A stretch of 64,000 nucleotides of DNA, from assembly GCA_930367215.1 (NCBI GenBank), contig OV884059.1, positions 51,678,957 to 51,742,956 on the forward strand. Reading direction: 5' to 3'. Positions 34,601 to 46,855 of this stretch are shown piece after piece (position 1 is the stretch's first letter; each line of letters starts with the position of its first letter). A program made the translations under genes and the position numbers. Below the pieces are notes generated by a model that searched no databases, was not told the origin of the DNA, and saw nothing but the letters and a program-made list of their open reading frames with translations. The DNA is from Pollenia angustigena (lineage: Eukaryota > Arthropoda > Insecta > Diptera > Polleniidae).

Positions 34601-36957
34601 AAAATACAATATAATAGTCTGGTAGTGTATAAAGTCATTTCTGAAAAATTGTAGGAATAGAACTATTACAAAAAAGCTTTATAAAATACATAACTGAAAT
34701 TTAGCTCATAGAATAAATTCGAAAAATGAAAAATGTTGAATATAATATAAAGTTACCTTCGGAAGGAAATAATTCCCAGTTTCTATTTGTTAAAATAGTT
34801 GAGTTAAATACATTCAATTTATAAAGTAACACTATCCAGTGAGACACAAAGAATGCTGACGACGGCCGTAGCGGGCCAGAAAATGCATTACATTCTGCTG
34901 GTGTCTAATAATTGTAAATTTTTCTGTACATTCAATATACCTCATTGCTTTCCAACGGAAGGCTAAGGTAAAATGTAAAAAAGAAAATACAATATAATAG
35001 TCTGGTAGTGTATAAAGTCATTTCTGAAAAATTGTAGGAATAGAACTATTACAAAAAAGCTTTATAAAATACATAACTGAAATTTAGCTCATAGAATAAA
35101 TTCGAAAAATGAAAAATGTTGAATATAATATAAAGTTACCTTCGTAAGGAAATAATTCCCAGTTTCTATTTGTTAAAATAGTTGAGTTAAATACATTCAA
35201 TTTATAAAGTAACACTATCCAGTGAGACACAAAGAATGCTGACGACGGCCGTAGCGGGCCAGAAAATGCATTACATTCTGCTGGTGTCTAATAATTGTAA
35301 ATTTTTCTGTACATTCAATATACCTCATTGCTTTCCAACGGAAGGCTAAGGTAAAATGTAAAAAAGAAAATACAATATAATAGTCTGGTAGTGTATAAAG
35401 TCATTTCTGAAAAATTGTAGGAATAGAACTATTATAAAAAAGCTTTATAAAATACATAACTGAAATTTAGCTCATAGAATAAATTCGAAAAATGAAAAAT
35501 GTTGAATATAATATAAAGTTACCTTCGGAAGGAAATAATTCCCAGTTTCTATTTGTTAAAATAGTTGAGTTAAATACATTCAATTTATAAAGTAACACTA
35601 TCCAGTGAGACACAAAGAATGCTGACGACGGCCGTAGCGGGCCAGAAAATGCATTACATTCTGCTGGTGTCTAATAATTGTAAATTTTTCTGTACATTCA
35701 ATATACCTCATTGCTTTCCAACGGAAGGCTAAGGTAAAATGTAAAAAAGAAAATACAATATAATAGTCTGGTAGTGTATAAAGTCATTTCTGAAAAATTG
35801 TAGGAATAGAAGTATTACAAAAAAGCTTTATAAAATACATAACTGAAATTTAGCTCATAGAATAAATTCGAAAAATGTTGAATATAATATAAAGTTACCT
35901 TCGGAAGGAAATAATTCCCAGTTTCTATTTGTTAAAATAGTTGAGTTAAATACATTCAATTTATAAAGTAACACTATCCAGTGAGACACAAAGAATGCTG
36001 ACGACGGCCGTAGCGGGCCAGAAAATGCATTACATTCTGCTGGTGTCTAATAATTCTAAATTTTTCTGTACATTCAATATACCTCATTGCTTTTCAACGG
36101 AAGGCTAAGGTAAAATGTAAAAAAGAAAATACAATATAATAGTCTGGTAGTGTATAAAGTCATTTCTGAAAAATTGTAGGAATAGAACTATTACAAAAAA
36201 GCTTTATAAAATACATAACTGAAATTTAGCTCATAGAATAAATTCGAAAAATGAAAAATGTTGAATATAATATAAAGTTACCTTCGGAAGGAAATAATTC
36301 CCAGTTTCTATTTGTTAAAATAGTTGAGTTAAATACATTCAATTTATAAAGTAACACTATCCAGTGAGACACAAAGAATGCTGACGACGGCCGTAGCGGG
36401 CCAGAAAATGCATTACATTCTGCTGGTGTCTAATAATTGTAAATTTTTCTGTACATTCAATATACCTCATTGTTTTCCAACGGAAGGCTAAGGTAAAATG
36501 TAAAAAAGAAAATACAATATAATAGTCTGGTAGTGTATAAAGTCATTTCTGAAAAATTGTAGGAATAGAACTATTACAAAAAAGCTTTATAAAATACATA
36601 ACTGAAATTTAGCTCATAGAATAAATTCGAAAAATGAAAAATGTTGAATATAATATAAAGTTACCTTCGGAAGGAAATAATTCCCAGTTTCTATTTGTTA
36701 AAAAAGTTGAGTTAAATACATTCAATTTATAAAGTAACACTATCCAGTGAGACACAAAGAATGCTGACGACGGCCGTAGCGGGCCAGAAAATGCATTACA
36801 TTCTGCTGGTGTCTAATAATTGTACATTTTTCTGTACATTCAATATACCTCATTGCTTTCCAACGGAAGGCTAAGGTAAAATGTAAAAAAGAAAATACAA
36901 TATAATAGTCTGGTAGTGTATAAAGTCATTTCTGAAAAATTGTAGGAATAGAACTTT
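31603..36957. repeat. Seven-monomer higher-order duplication (2,674 bp)
   Basis: Seven monomers, one of them lacking 7 bp (GAAAAAT), are repeated in tandem. The variants GAATTTAATATA (31681 and 34355), TAATTCTAAATTT, CATTGTTTTCC and GTTAAAAAAGTTGAG recur 2,674 bp apart. GAACTTTTACAAA occurs three times, at about 31603, 34277 and 36951, and so marks the breakpoints. Confidence 0.85.
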
Positions 36958-39374
36958 TACAAAAAAGCTTTATAAAATACATAACTGAAATTTAGCTCAT
37001 AGAATAAATTCGAAAAATGAAAAATGTTGAATATAATATAAAGTTACCTTCGGAAGGAAATAATTCCCAGTTTCTATTTGTTAAAATAGTTGAGTTAAAT
37101 ACATTCAATTTATAAAGTAACACTATCCAGTGAGACACAAAGAATGCTGACGACGGCCGTAGCGGGCCAGAAAATGCATTACATTCTGCTGGTGTCTAAT
37201 AATTGTAAATTTTTCTGTACATTCAATATACCTCATTGCTTTCCAACGGAAGGCTAAGGTGAAATGTAAAAAAGAAAATACAATATAATAGTCTGGTAGT
37301 GTATAAAGTCATTTCTGAAAAATTGTAGGAATAGAACTATTACAAAAAAGCTTTATAAAATACATAACTGAAATTTAGCTCATAGAATAAATTCGAAAAA
37401 TGAAAAATGTTGAATATAATATAAAGTTACCTTCGGAAGGAAATAATTCCCAGTTTCTATTTGTTAAAATAGTTGAGTTAAATACATTCAATTTATAAAG
37501 TAACACTATCCAGTGAGACACAAAGAATGCTGACGACGGCCGTAGCGGGCCAGAAAATGCATTACATTCTGCTGGTGTCTAATAATTGTAAATTTTTCTG
37601 TACATTCAATATACCTCATTGCTTTCCAACGGAAGGCTAAGGTAAAATGTAAAAAAGAAATTACAATATAATAGTCTGGTAGTGTATAAAGTCATTTCTG
37701 AAAAATTGTAGGAATAGAACTATTACAAAAAAGCTTTATAAAATACATAACTGAAATTTAGCTCATAGAATAAATTCGAAAAATGAAAAATGTTGAATAT
37801 AATATAAAGTTACCTTCGGAAGGAAATAATTCCCAGTTTCTATTTGTTAAAAAAGATGAGTTAAATACATTCAATTTATAAAGTAACACTATCCAGTGAG
37901 ACACAAAGAATGCTGACGACGGCCGTAGCGGGCCAGAAAATTCATTACATTCAGCTGGTGTCTAATAATTGTAAATTTTTCTGTACATTCAATATACCTC
38001 ATTGCTTTCCAACGGAAGGCTAAGGTAAAATGTAAAAAAGAAAATACAATATAATAGTCTGGTAGTGTATAAAGTCATTTCTGAAAAATTGTAGGAATAG
38101 AACTATTACAAAAAAGCTTTATAAAATACATAACTGAAATTTAGCTCATAGAATAAATTCGAAAAATAAAAAAATGTTGAATATAATATAAAGTTACCTT
38201 CGGAAGGAAATAATTCCCAGTTTCTATTTGTTAAAATAGTTGAGTTAAATACATTCAATTTATAAAGTAACACTATCCAGTGAGACACAAAGAATGCTGA
38301 CGACGGCCGTAGCGGGCCAGAAAATGCATTACATTCTGCTGGTGTCTAATAATTGTAAATTTTTCTGTACATTCAATATACCTCATTGCTTTCCAACGGA
38401 AGGCTAAGGTAAAATGTAAGAAAGAAAATACAATATAATAGTCTGGTAGGGTATAAAGTCATTTCTGAAAAATTGTAGGAATAGAACTATTACAAAAAAG
38501 CTTTATAAAATACATAACTGAAATTTAGCTCATAGAATAAATTCGAAAAATGAAAAATGTTGAATATAATATAAAGTTACCTTCGGAAGGAAATAATTCC
38601 CAGTTTCTATTTGTTAAAATAGTTGAGTTAAATACATTCAATTTATAAAGTAACACTATCCAGTGAGACACAAAGAATGCTGACGACGGCCGTAGCGGGC
38701 CAGAAAATGCATTACATTCTGCTGGTGTCTAATAATTGTAAATTTTTCTGTACATTCAATATACCTCATTGCTTTCCAACGGAAGGCTAAGGTAAAATGT
38801 AAAAAAGAAAATACAATATAATAGTCTGGTAGTGTATAAAGTCATTTCTGAAAAATTGTAGGAATAGAACTATTACAAAAAAGCTTTATAAAATACATAA
38901 CTGAAATTTAGCTCATAGAATAAATTCGAAAAATGAAAAATGTTGAATATAATATAAAGTTACCTTCGGAAGGAAATAATTCCCAGTTTCTATTTGTTAA
39001 AATAGTTGAGTTAAATACATTCAATTTATAAAGTAACACTATCCAGTGAGACACAAAGAATGCTGACGACGGCCGTAGCGGGCCAGAAAATGCATTACAT
39101 TCTGCTGGTGTCTAATAATTGTAAATTTTTCTGTACATTCAATATACCTCATTGCTTTCCAACGGAAGGCTAAGGTAAAATGTAAAAAAGAAAATACAAT
39201 ATAATAGTCTGGTAGTGTATAAAGTCATTTCTGAAAATTTGTAGGAATAGAACTATTACAAAAAAGCTTTATAAAATACATAACTGAAATTTAGCTCATA
39301 GAATAAATTCGAAAAATGAAAAATGTTGAATATAATATAAAGTTACCTTCGGAAGGAAATAATTCCCAGTTTCT

Positions 39375-39530
39375 AATTTAAAAATTTCATAAAACGCAAT
39401 ATTTGTATGGGAGCCCCCTAAGGGATGGTGATAAAGGGAAAGTATAATTTGAGAAAATGTTAAGAACAAAAAACTAGTGGAGGCCAGTCATACATTTTAT
39501 CCCACTAGGAGTGACTCCTAGGCAGTTTTG
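39375..39530 (+). repeat. R repeat copy 1, right part
   Basis: Continues R after the satellite: AATTTCATAAAACGCAATAT, GGGAGCCCCCTAAGGGATGG and GGAGGCCAGTCATACATTTT, as in 51205-51340. It diverges at about 39530, so the rest of R is missing here. Confidence 0.8.
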
Positions 39531-39997
39531 GAACCTTTTCTTCAATATATATGAAGAATATAATTTATATGTAGTCTAATATTATATAATTATATATATT
39601 TGTTACAAATTACGTATAATTAATATTTAATTATAATTAATAAGTATACGTATTTGCCATTGCAAACAATTTAGAAATTAAATTTTATATTTAAAATCAC
39701 CTAGAAAACTATGTAAAAAATTATTTTAAAATCAAACATTTTAATGACAAACGAAAATGATATACGAAATTATATAAGTACAGAAATACTACAAAAATTA
39801 ACTATGTTAAATGAAAAATAATATATTATTTATTATATTATTATTTATTAATAGATTAATTTACATATTTACAAAAAATTCATTTAAGATATTTATCTAT
39901 ATTGGGCTGAACGTTTTCGTTGTAAGCCCGATTGGCATTATAATATTGTATTTATATAATTCATTGGTATTTAGAAGCTTATATTTATATTTAAAAA
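39531..39997. other. AT-rich, possible 3' UTR of element D
   Basis: Extremely AT-rich, with TATTATTTATTA-type runs. It lies just downstream of the minus-strand ORF2 of element D, so part is probably its 3' UTR. No tail or duplication was recognised. Confidence 0.4.
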
Positions 39998-42900
39998 TCA
40001 AAAATCAAATTCATTTGTTAGCAGTTTTCTATATTTTAAACATACTTGGATGTATTTGTATAGAGCAACATAATTGTGACCATTCAAAATATTAAGTACT
40101 TCGCTTATATTAAGTTGTATTTTTCCAAAGAAATTTCTCCTATATACATTAAAAATTGGACAAACTCCAAAAAAGTGAAAAGTATTCTCAGGTTCATCAA
40201 GGTTGCATATTGTACATGTGATAGCAGTGTTATTTCGGAAGCTTCTGGAATTTAAATTGAGGAATCCACCTCTTGCTTTAATTATCAAACTAATGATATA
40301 GGGCGATAAATTTGCCGTGAGTGCTGGCGCGAAATCAAAACTTAGTTGCGAGTACAGATCGTGATGCTGGGAGTTGACTGCATTTGTTAAGTTATCTTCA
40401 CGTTCTTTAGTTTGCAGTAATTTTAAAATAGGTTTCCAATACGTACATAAAGGTCTGTTAGAATTAGCTGGGGTAAATTGTAGATTTTGACAAAGATTTA
40501 ACCATTCTCTTGCCCAACACACATTTCGAGATATAATACACTCTGCTTAAATACGTGGAAGTCGTCGTTGACTTAAATTTAAAACTTTATTTATATAATC
40601 AAAGTGCAGTTTCAACGTCGAAATATAAAGTGAGTCAAGGTTAGTTTCCAAATGTAGCATGTAATTGGGTGTTGTGGGGGGAAGGTACAACATTTTTTTA
40701 ATAAAAAATCGAAACAGCTTCTCAACAACATCGTGTTTTTCATATCCCCATATTTGAGCCGCGTATAACAAAATTGATCTACAGGCTGCGTTAAATATTT
40801 TTAGCTTATTTTTGATCGATATTTGTGGGTTTGTTATATATTTTGACCAAGTAGAATTTATTGCTAGCTTTGATGCCGTTAATTTGTTATTTAAATGTTT
40901 TTTAAAGGACAGGTTATATGTGATGGTTATCCCAAGATATTTGTAGCTGTTCACTATTTCTATATTATCTGTACCATATTGCCAATTCAAGTTCGCAGAC
41001 ATACGTGTTCCTGAGCGAAATACTAATATTTTAGACTTTTCTAAATTAACTTTTAAACACCACTTAGTACAATATGAATGCATCATGTTTTGCAATTCAG
41101 TAGGTGATTCCGATAAAATAACTATATCATCCGCATAAAGCAATAGTTTAATATTATTGTCTGCAACATTAACACCACCTGGCAACACATCAGCAAGGTC
41201 ATTAATATATAACAAAACAATAGTGGGCTTAAAATACAACCTTGTTTTACACCAAGTTCCACAGTAGTAAATGAATTCGAGAGTGAATTGCCGTCCCATA
41301 TTTGGCTTTTTGTGTTCTCATACGATTTCTGCAATATTGTTATTATCTTAGATGACATACCAAGACATGATAATTTATAAAACAGGCTATTTCTGGGTAT
41401 CGTATCGAAGGCACACGAGAAATCGACAAAGAAAGCATACGTTCTTTTACCATTCAATTTATTCAAATTTACTATGCTTGTCAAATTAAAAATATTATCA
41501 ACTGTTGAATAATGTTTTCTAAACCCGGCTTGATATTCGCTCAATACATTGTTGCTTTCTATCCATTCTGTAATTCTATTTAGCAAAATTTTATTAAAAA
41601 TCTTGCACAAAGTGTTGATCAAGGATAAACCACGATAATTCGTTGGCAAGTTGTGATCGCCTTTTTTAAAGAGTGGAACTATGATTGAACTTCTGAAGCT
41701 AGATGGTATTGCTTCTTGTAAAAATATTTTGTTGAAAATTGTTAATAATTCAGTTAAGAAGCATGCGGGGGCATATTTGTAGAACTCATAGCTAACACCA
41801 TCTTGTCCTGGAGCTTTATTTTGTTTAAGGGATTTAATTACTGTATACAATTCACAGAATTCAATGGGCGAGTCTAGCAGAGCATCGGTAAAATACGGCA
41901 TGGACCAGCTCATTGCATGTAAAGTTTCATTTTTTTGTAGTAAAGTACTGAAGTGAGAATAAAAGTCATTTGAATTCAAAATTCCTTTAACAATGTATCT
42001 AGATGGTATCAATGATTTAGACAGCTTCCACCATTCGCTAGAACATCTAACTGTATTTAGTAGCTCAAGGTTCTTGCTGTATAATTCTAATTTCTTTGTA
42101 TTACAGAGCCGCAAGTATTTATGTCTAGCTGTAACATAACGACGTCTATTTACAGTGTTGCAAGTCATTCTATATATTTTCAGCTTCACTAGCATAAATT
42201 TACGGGAACGCCAACACGCCCAATCAAACCATTCTTGCTTAGGCTTGAATATACTTATATTGCTAGGTTTTACGTTTGCCAGTTTGATTTTTCTCGTTAC
42301 TGCTAGTACTAATTCGCCTACCGTGACATCAGTATGTAGGTTAATCTGAGTAGATAGTGCCCTAAGGTTTTCTGCATATTTTAGTGAGTGTTTATTATGC
42401 CAACGTAGTTTTTGTAGGGGCCGTTCATCACTTCTATCATAGTTTTTGTTTGTGGATCTTATTTGAAGGCACAGTGGCATATGGTCAGAGTAAGGCTTAG
42501 ATGCTACAGAGAAATTATCAACGAATTGAAGGAAGGTTTGAGAACAAATACAATAATCAATTAAAGAATTACCCATCACACCACAAAAGGTCAATTCACC
42601 TAATGCATCATTCACCGTTCTTCCATTAAGCACAATACCACCAACATTTTCAACGACTTCTAATAGTTTTCTACCTTGAGTATTGTAAATATTATCCTTT
42701 GAGCATCTAAATTCACGGATATGTGGCAAACCCTCTAGTAAATTTGTATCCAAGACCTGCTCATTTGCAATTCTAGCATTCAGATCACCAACTATACAGA
42801 AGTTTGTAGGATTAAAATCCTGTAAAAATTCTTCAAAGCTTTCCATATCAGAATTCCAATTGGTACAATTCAAATATTTGGGTATGAAGTAGAAAAGAGT

Positions 42901-43222
42901 TCCATCCAATTTAGCAACCATAACAGTGTTATTGTATATATTTATATATTTGAAATCATATATTTTCTGTAGAGTTTTCCGAAAACCAAATAAACATCCA
43001 CCGCTTGCACGACCAACTGCTTGAATTCTCTTCGCTTCAATCCAGTGTAAAGTAAATTTTTGAAAGTATGATGAGGAAAAAATATTGTTTGCTAGCTATT
43101 ACGTGAGTTTCAAATAAGAAAAATACATCAAATTTATTAACATATGATATGAACGTGCCAAAGTTTATTGCTTTTGATAAATTAGCTACATTATAGGATA
43201 ATAATTTAAATAAGTTAAATTG
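39998..43222 (-). pseudogene. Element D ORF2, endonuclease and reverse transcriptase
   Basis: It begins right after ORF1 (LLSYNVANLSKA, 43200). The endonuclease has LFETH, SGGCLFGF, CIVGDLNARI, SLIDYCICS and YSDHMPL. The reverse transcriptase has KAPGQDGVSYEFYK, NYRGLSLINTLCKIFNK, AFFVDFSCAFDTI, GVKQGCILSPLL and LLYADDIVIL (intact aspartates). The C-terminal end carries a zinc motif CTICNLDEPENTFHFFGVC near 40190. Breaks: a one-base frameshift near 41225 and an in-frame TAA at 40547-40549. The reading up to 42921 has no ATG nearby but is open. Otherwise the protein is nearly whole (about 1,070 residues), so this is a fairly recent insertion. Confidence 0.85.
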
Positions 43223-44032
43223 CTATTGTGGTGATGTTTCCGTTGTAGTAGTTCTGTTGTTATGCGCTTCTCTAACACATACATCCATTGGGTAATTACA
43301 TTGGGCCAATAAACCATTTAAAAACTGTGCATCCATCTCGGAATTTGCCAAAACTTTGCCTTTTGACCATATATATTTCATGTTATTTAAATATATACAA
43401 AATTCACCAAGCCTTACTTTGACATTTGAATTACTTCTCGAAATTTTTTTACTAATTTGCCGTAGATTATAACGAACATTTTGCTCTTCTTCTGTGTAAT
43501 CTTTTTGAATATATACAGATCGACCCTTTAATTTATTTTTAGCAGAAGTAACGTTATATGCCTGCGTACTCGACTCTAACGTGAAACATACCGCTTTCCC
43601 TGATGAAATCATACGAGTTGAAATAATGTTTACATTCGTTTTTAAAACTTCTGTGCATAACTTAACAAATTCCGACTTTGCTCCATTCACATTACGATTA
43701 CTAAGTCCAGAAACAACGACATTTGATGACCTTGATTTGCGATCAATAAACTCAAGCCTTGTTGATACTTTTTTCAGATCGTTCTTCAGTTGCATATTTT
43801 CCTTTTTCAGCTCATCTATTTCCGCTTTAAGGTCTATTAAATCAGCCTTTCTTGTGACATCTTTCAATTTGTCGTCCAACAGATAACATAACATTTCCCA
43901 AGAAAAAACATCTTGAGTGGAATTTTGGTTTACTGTGGACATATTATTGTTACAATATAAACGCTTTTTGATACAAGTTTTATTGTCCGTGTAGTCGGGT
44001 GATGTTATATCTATTGTTCGCTTATTACTCAT
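43223..44032 (-). CDS. Element D ORF1, coiled-coil RNA-binding protein
   Basis: An intact 269-codon ORF starting at ATG 44032. Residues 60-98 form a coiled coil (LKAEIDELKKENMQLKND), followed by SNVVVSGLSNR and an RRM-like region, then a basic C-terminal domain with RSVYIQKDYTEEEQ. This order resembles L1-type ORF1p (trimerising coiled coil, RRM, C-terminal domain). The likely role is nucleic-acid chaperone for the element RNA. It has no zinc knuckle, unlike the Jockey gags in this window. The stop lies immediately before ORF2, with little or no spacer. Confidence 0.8.
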   Translation of the reverse strand: MSNKRTIDITSPDYTDNKTCIKKRLYCNNNMSTVNQNSTQDVFSWEMLCYLLDDKLKDVTRKADLIDLKAEIDELKKENMQLKNDLKKVSTRLEFIDRKSRSSNVVVSGLSNRNVNGAKSEFVKLCTEVLKTNVNIISTRMISSGKAVCFTLESSTQAYNVTSAKNKLKGRSVYIQKDYTEEEQNVRYNLRQISKKISRSNSNVKVRLGEFCIYLNNMKYIWSKGKVLANSEMDAQFLNGLLAQCNYPMDVCVREAHNNRTTTTETSPQ

Positions 44033-44500
44033 TAGTTTTTACTGCATACCTTTAGGCATACTTGCAAATATAAGCAATGAATGGCAGTATTCTTGCAATA
44101 AACAGCTGACGATTAACAAAGGTTATATGTAAGTGCAAGCACACCAACAAACAAACATAAACAAATGAATATAATTATGATTAATAAACAAACCACAAGA
44201 CTTTCCCTGCACAATACCAATTGAATTCGTATGTATTATAACAAATTAACGATTCAAAACAGGACTACAATTATGTTATTGAGCCCTCCACTTCCGTATT
44301 CTTGAAGAAACAACTTCGAGACTCCGCCGCCCAGTCAAAGCACCACAAACGAAAAATTCTTCAACATCAATGGATACACCTTCATATAGCAAAACTCCAA
44401 CAGACTATTATTCCGATCACTAATATAAACATTTATTAAGTGATTTAACAATAGTTATTTGATTATTTTCTGATAGTTTTAACAAATTAAATAAATTTTA

Positions 44501-44701
44501 GCGTAATTGAAAAAAATTTTACTATTTGACACTTTGAGTACAGGGTTGCCAATCAAAAATAATATATCTGACGTTATCTTCAACTTTCCCCAAGTTATTA
44601 AAGTTATGTAATTGAAAAACTTTTCGAATGAAATAATTTAATATAAACTGACAACGTCAAATATGTTTGCATATTTCCATCTAACAAAATTTTGTGTGAA
44701 T
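44501..44701. other. Non-coding spacer
   Basis: AT-rich sequence between element D and R copy 2. Nothing recognised. Confidence 0.4.
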
Positions 44702-45588
44702 TCATTTCATCAATTATGAAAAAATTAAAAGTTGTAGACAGACTTTAATCACTTATAGCTTATTTTATTTGAAACTTTGTTTTTTATATGCGTAAAACCC
44801 TAGCCTTAAATTTGGCCCCTGCAGCGCCTAGGATGCCCCTAGATGGATCAAATGTATGACCAACCCCACTTTATTTTTCATCTCAATCATTTATTTCTAA
44901 CATACCCACCCGCTATCTCCATTCCTTAAGGGGGCTTCTATACAAAATGTTCAATGCAGACTAGAAATACATTGAAGAAAAAGTCCCATCAATGCCCAGG
45001 AGTTGCCCCTAGGATGATAAAATGTATGACTGGCCTCCATTGGTTTTTTTTCTTAACATTTTCTCAAATTATACTTTCCCTTTATCACCATTCCCATACA
45101 AATATTGCGTTTTATGAAATTCTTAAATTAAGTAAAATTTGTCGACTTTTGTGAATAAAATTAAAAGTTGCAAACAGATTTTAATCATTTATGACTTGTT
45201 TTGTTTTTAGCTGCGTTTTTTATAAGTCTGCAAAAACTTAGAAGCCTAGCTGCATTTTTTAATTTTTTATGAATTTTTAAAAAACAAAAATTTCGAAATT
45301 TTGATAAAAAAAATAATTTTTTTTTCAAAAAAAAAATTATGTTTCAATAACGACTACTCATATTAGAAAAAGAGTTTTAGCGTTCTTAAAGTAAATTTTA
45401 TTGCGGAATTTCGGTTTTTTTAGTTTTTCAATAAGCTAAAGCGTTTTTGAGTTACGCGAATATATGTTGTGCAACCTCCTCCATTTTCGAAATAACGGTA
45501 TATCTCGAAAACCAGATCTGAAAAAACCGCGGGCACCACTGGATTCAGCGTCCTCGAATTATGTAAAACGCCATGTGCCCGGCTTGTC
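44702..45588 (-). repeat. R repeat copy 2 (uninterrupted)
   Basis: Reverse-oriented and nearly complete, lacking only the first about 20 bp. It reads through TTAAATTAAG-AATTTCATAAAA without satellite and through the region where Jockey-B sits in copy 3. It therefore serves as the empty site for both insertions. Both this copy and copy 3 stop matching just after TTTTTTCATAATNGATGAAAT, a likely terminus. Confidence 0.8.
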
Positions 45589-46051
45589 ACGAAAAAAAAG
45601 TGTCGATTTCATGCACAGTGTTATTAATGGATTTATTCAAAAATCTTAATAATTCTATAAAAGTTATAAGGGTTCAAAATGTCAAAAAAATAAAAGATTA
45701 AGTTTTCTTAGTAAGAAATTATATTCCATAGTCAGTACAAAATTTTAATTATGTAAAAAAATTTAAAAATGTTTTATGAAGAGTAGAAATTTTGAGTCAA
45801 GTATATAGGGATTATAATTGTCTCTTATATGCGCGTGGATCTTTATGAAAATAGTTTTAATAAGGAGCACATTTAATAAAAAAATCTTGCAAAATTCATT
45901 ACCCTTACCTTTGAGGGTTTCCTTATTAATTCCTAGGAAAAATTGACTTTCATCTAGTGAAAAGTCACAATGTTGTCAGAGTATAATTATCAGCTATTTT
46001 TTTAAGCTTTAGAAAGAGGTGACCTACATAAGTCCACATTTCTATTAATAA
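45589..46051. other. Non-coding, unassigned
   Basis: AT-rich, apparently single-copy in the window. No gene or element seen. Confidence 0.4.
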
Positions 46052-46507
46052 CACTATGCTAGTTTAAAAAACAGACAAGCCGGGCACATGGCGTTTTGAC
46101 ATAATTCGGGGACGCTGAATCCAGTGGTGCCCGCGGTTTTTTTCAGATTGGCTCTGGTTTTCGAGATATTCCGTTATTTCGAAAATGGAGGAGGTTGCAC
46201 AACATATATTCGCGTAACTCAAAAACGGTTTAGTTTATTGAAATTACTAAAAAAATCGAAATTCCGCAATAAAATTTCATTTCAGAAAAATGAAACTCTT
46301 TTTCTAATATGAGTAGTCGTTATTGAAACATAATTTTTTTTTTTTTTAAAAAATTAATTTTTTTTATCAAAATTTCGAAATTTTTGTTTTTTAAAAATTC
46401 ATAAAAAATTAATGCAGCTAGGCTTCTAGTTTTTTGCAGACTTATAAAAAACGAAGCTACAAACAAAACAAGCCATAAATGATTCGTTTAGTGCTTTGTT
46501 GTGATAC

Positions 46508-46514
46508 AGACGTG
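46508..46514 (+). promoter_or_regulatory. DPE-like AGACGTG in Jockey-B 5' UTR
   Basis: AGACGTG matches the downstream promoter element. It lies about 24-27 bp after the insertion boundary, near but not at the ideal +28. The same motif is kept in the fragments at about 3530 and 54487. The initiator itself is not clear. Confidence 0.5.
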
Positions 46515-46855
46515 TATTTTTAGCCCCGCATACGATTTGAACTATTAATTAATCACATTTGATTTTGTAATACATAAATATAAGCAGCGAATGGACGCTT
46601 AAGAAAAAGATAATATATTTTGTTATTTAAATTATTTAACATAATAGTGAACAATTTAAAACGATAAAATTAAATAAAATAAAACAGTAAAAATATATAT
46701 GTATGTACGTATGAATGTTCATACATGTGTATACATATTCTGAACAAAAACATTTAAATTTAAATTTCTTGTTTTTTTTTGTTGTTGTAAAATACAATAA
46801 ATAATAAAAATATTAAAGCAAAGCAAAACGGTGAAAAACAAAAACAACTCTTAGC

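Larger units (their letters stand above)
26761..39374. repeat. 383-bp satellite array, about 33 monomers, with an inversion
   Basis: Monomers of 383 bp carry a GC-rich core GACGACGGCCGTAGCGGGCC within AT-rich sequence. Three copies (26761-27786) lie in one orientation and 30 (27793-39374) in the other. Thirty cores from 27971 to 39065 fit 383-bp spacing, apart from two 376-bp monomers and a 1-bp gain. Identity between monomers is very high. Both edges lie inside R copy 1, with AACTTAAAAATTC before and AATTTAAAAATTTC after. No ORF, so the block is non-coding. Confidence 0.97.
39998..44500 (-). mobile_element. Element D, non-LTR retrotransposon (minus strand)
   Basis: Two-ORF element: ORF1 43223-44032 is intact and coiled-coil-bearing, and ORF2 43222-39998 encodes endonuclease, reverse transcriptase and a CCHC end. 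The 5' limit is uncertain: a GC-richer stretch at 44285-44405 just upstream of ORF1 may be its 5' UTR. The 3' limit is also uncertain. The YADD box, the coiled-coil ORF1 and the C-x2-C-x8-H-x4-C tail place it in the L2/CR1/Daphne-like part of the non-LTR tree, without a firm clade. Confidence 0.8.

Noticed and set aside
38106..38288. 60-codon ORF within the satellite (minus strand)
   Set aside because: It exists because one monomer has a small insertion that shifts a stop. Sister monomers do not keep it and the residue content is AT-driven.
27793..39374. Regular repeats resembling a CRISPR array
   Set aside because: The unit is 383 bp with no variable spacers, in a eukaryotic sequence. It is a satellite.
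39811..40095. 94-codon hydrophobic plus-strand ORF
   Set aside because: It overlaps the 3' end of element D ORF2 on the other strand and is an AT-rich chance reading, despite its membrane-like composition.
43581..43886. 101-codon plus-strand ORF
   Set aside because: It is the antisense shadow of the coiled-coil region of element D ORF1.
46690..46740. Alternating TATG/TACA tract as a promoter TATA region
   Set aside because: It is a simple-sequence tract in the Jockey-B 5' UTR, downstream of the DPE-like motif, and not placed as a TATA box.
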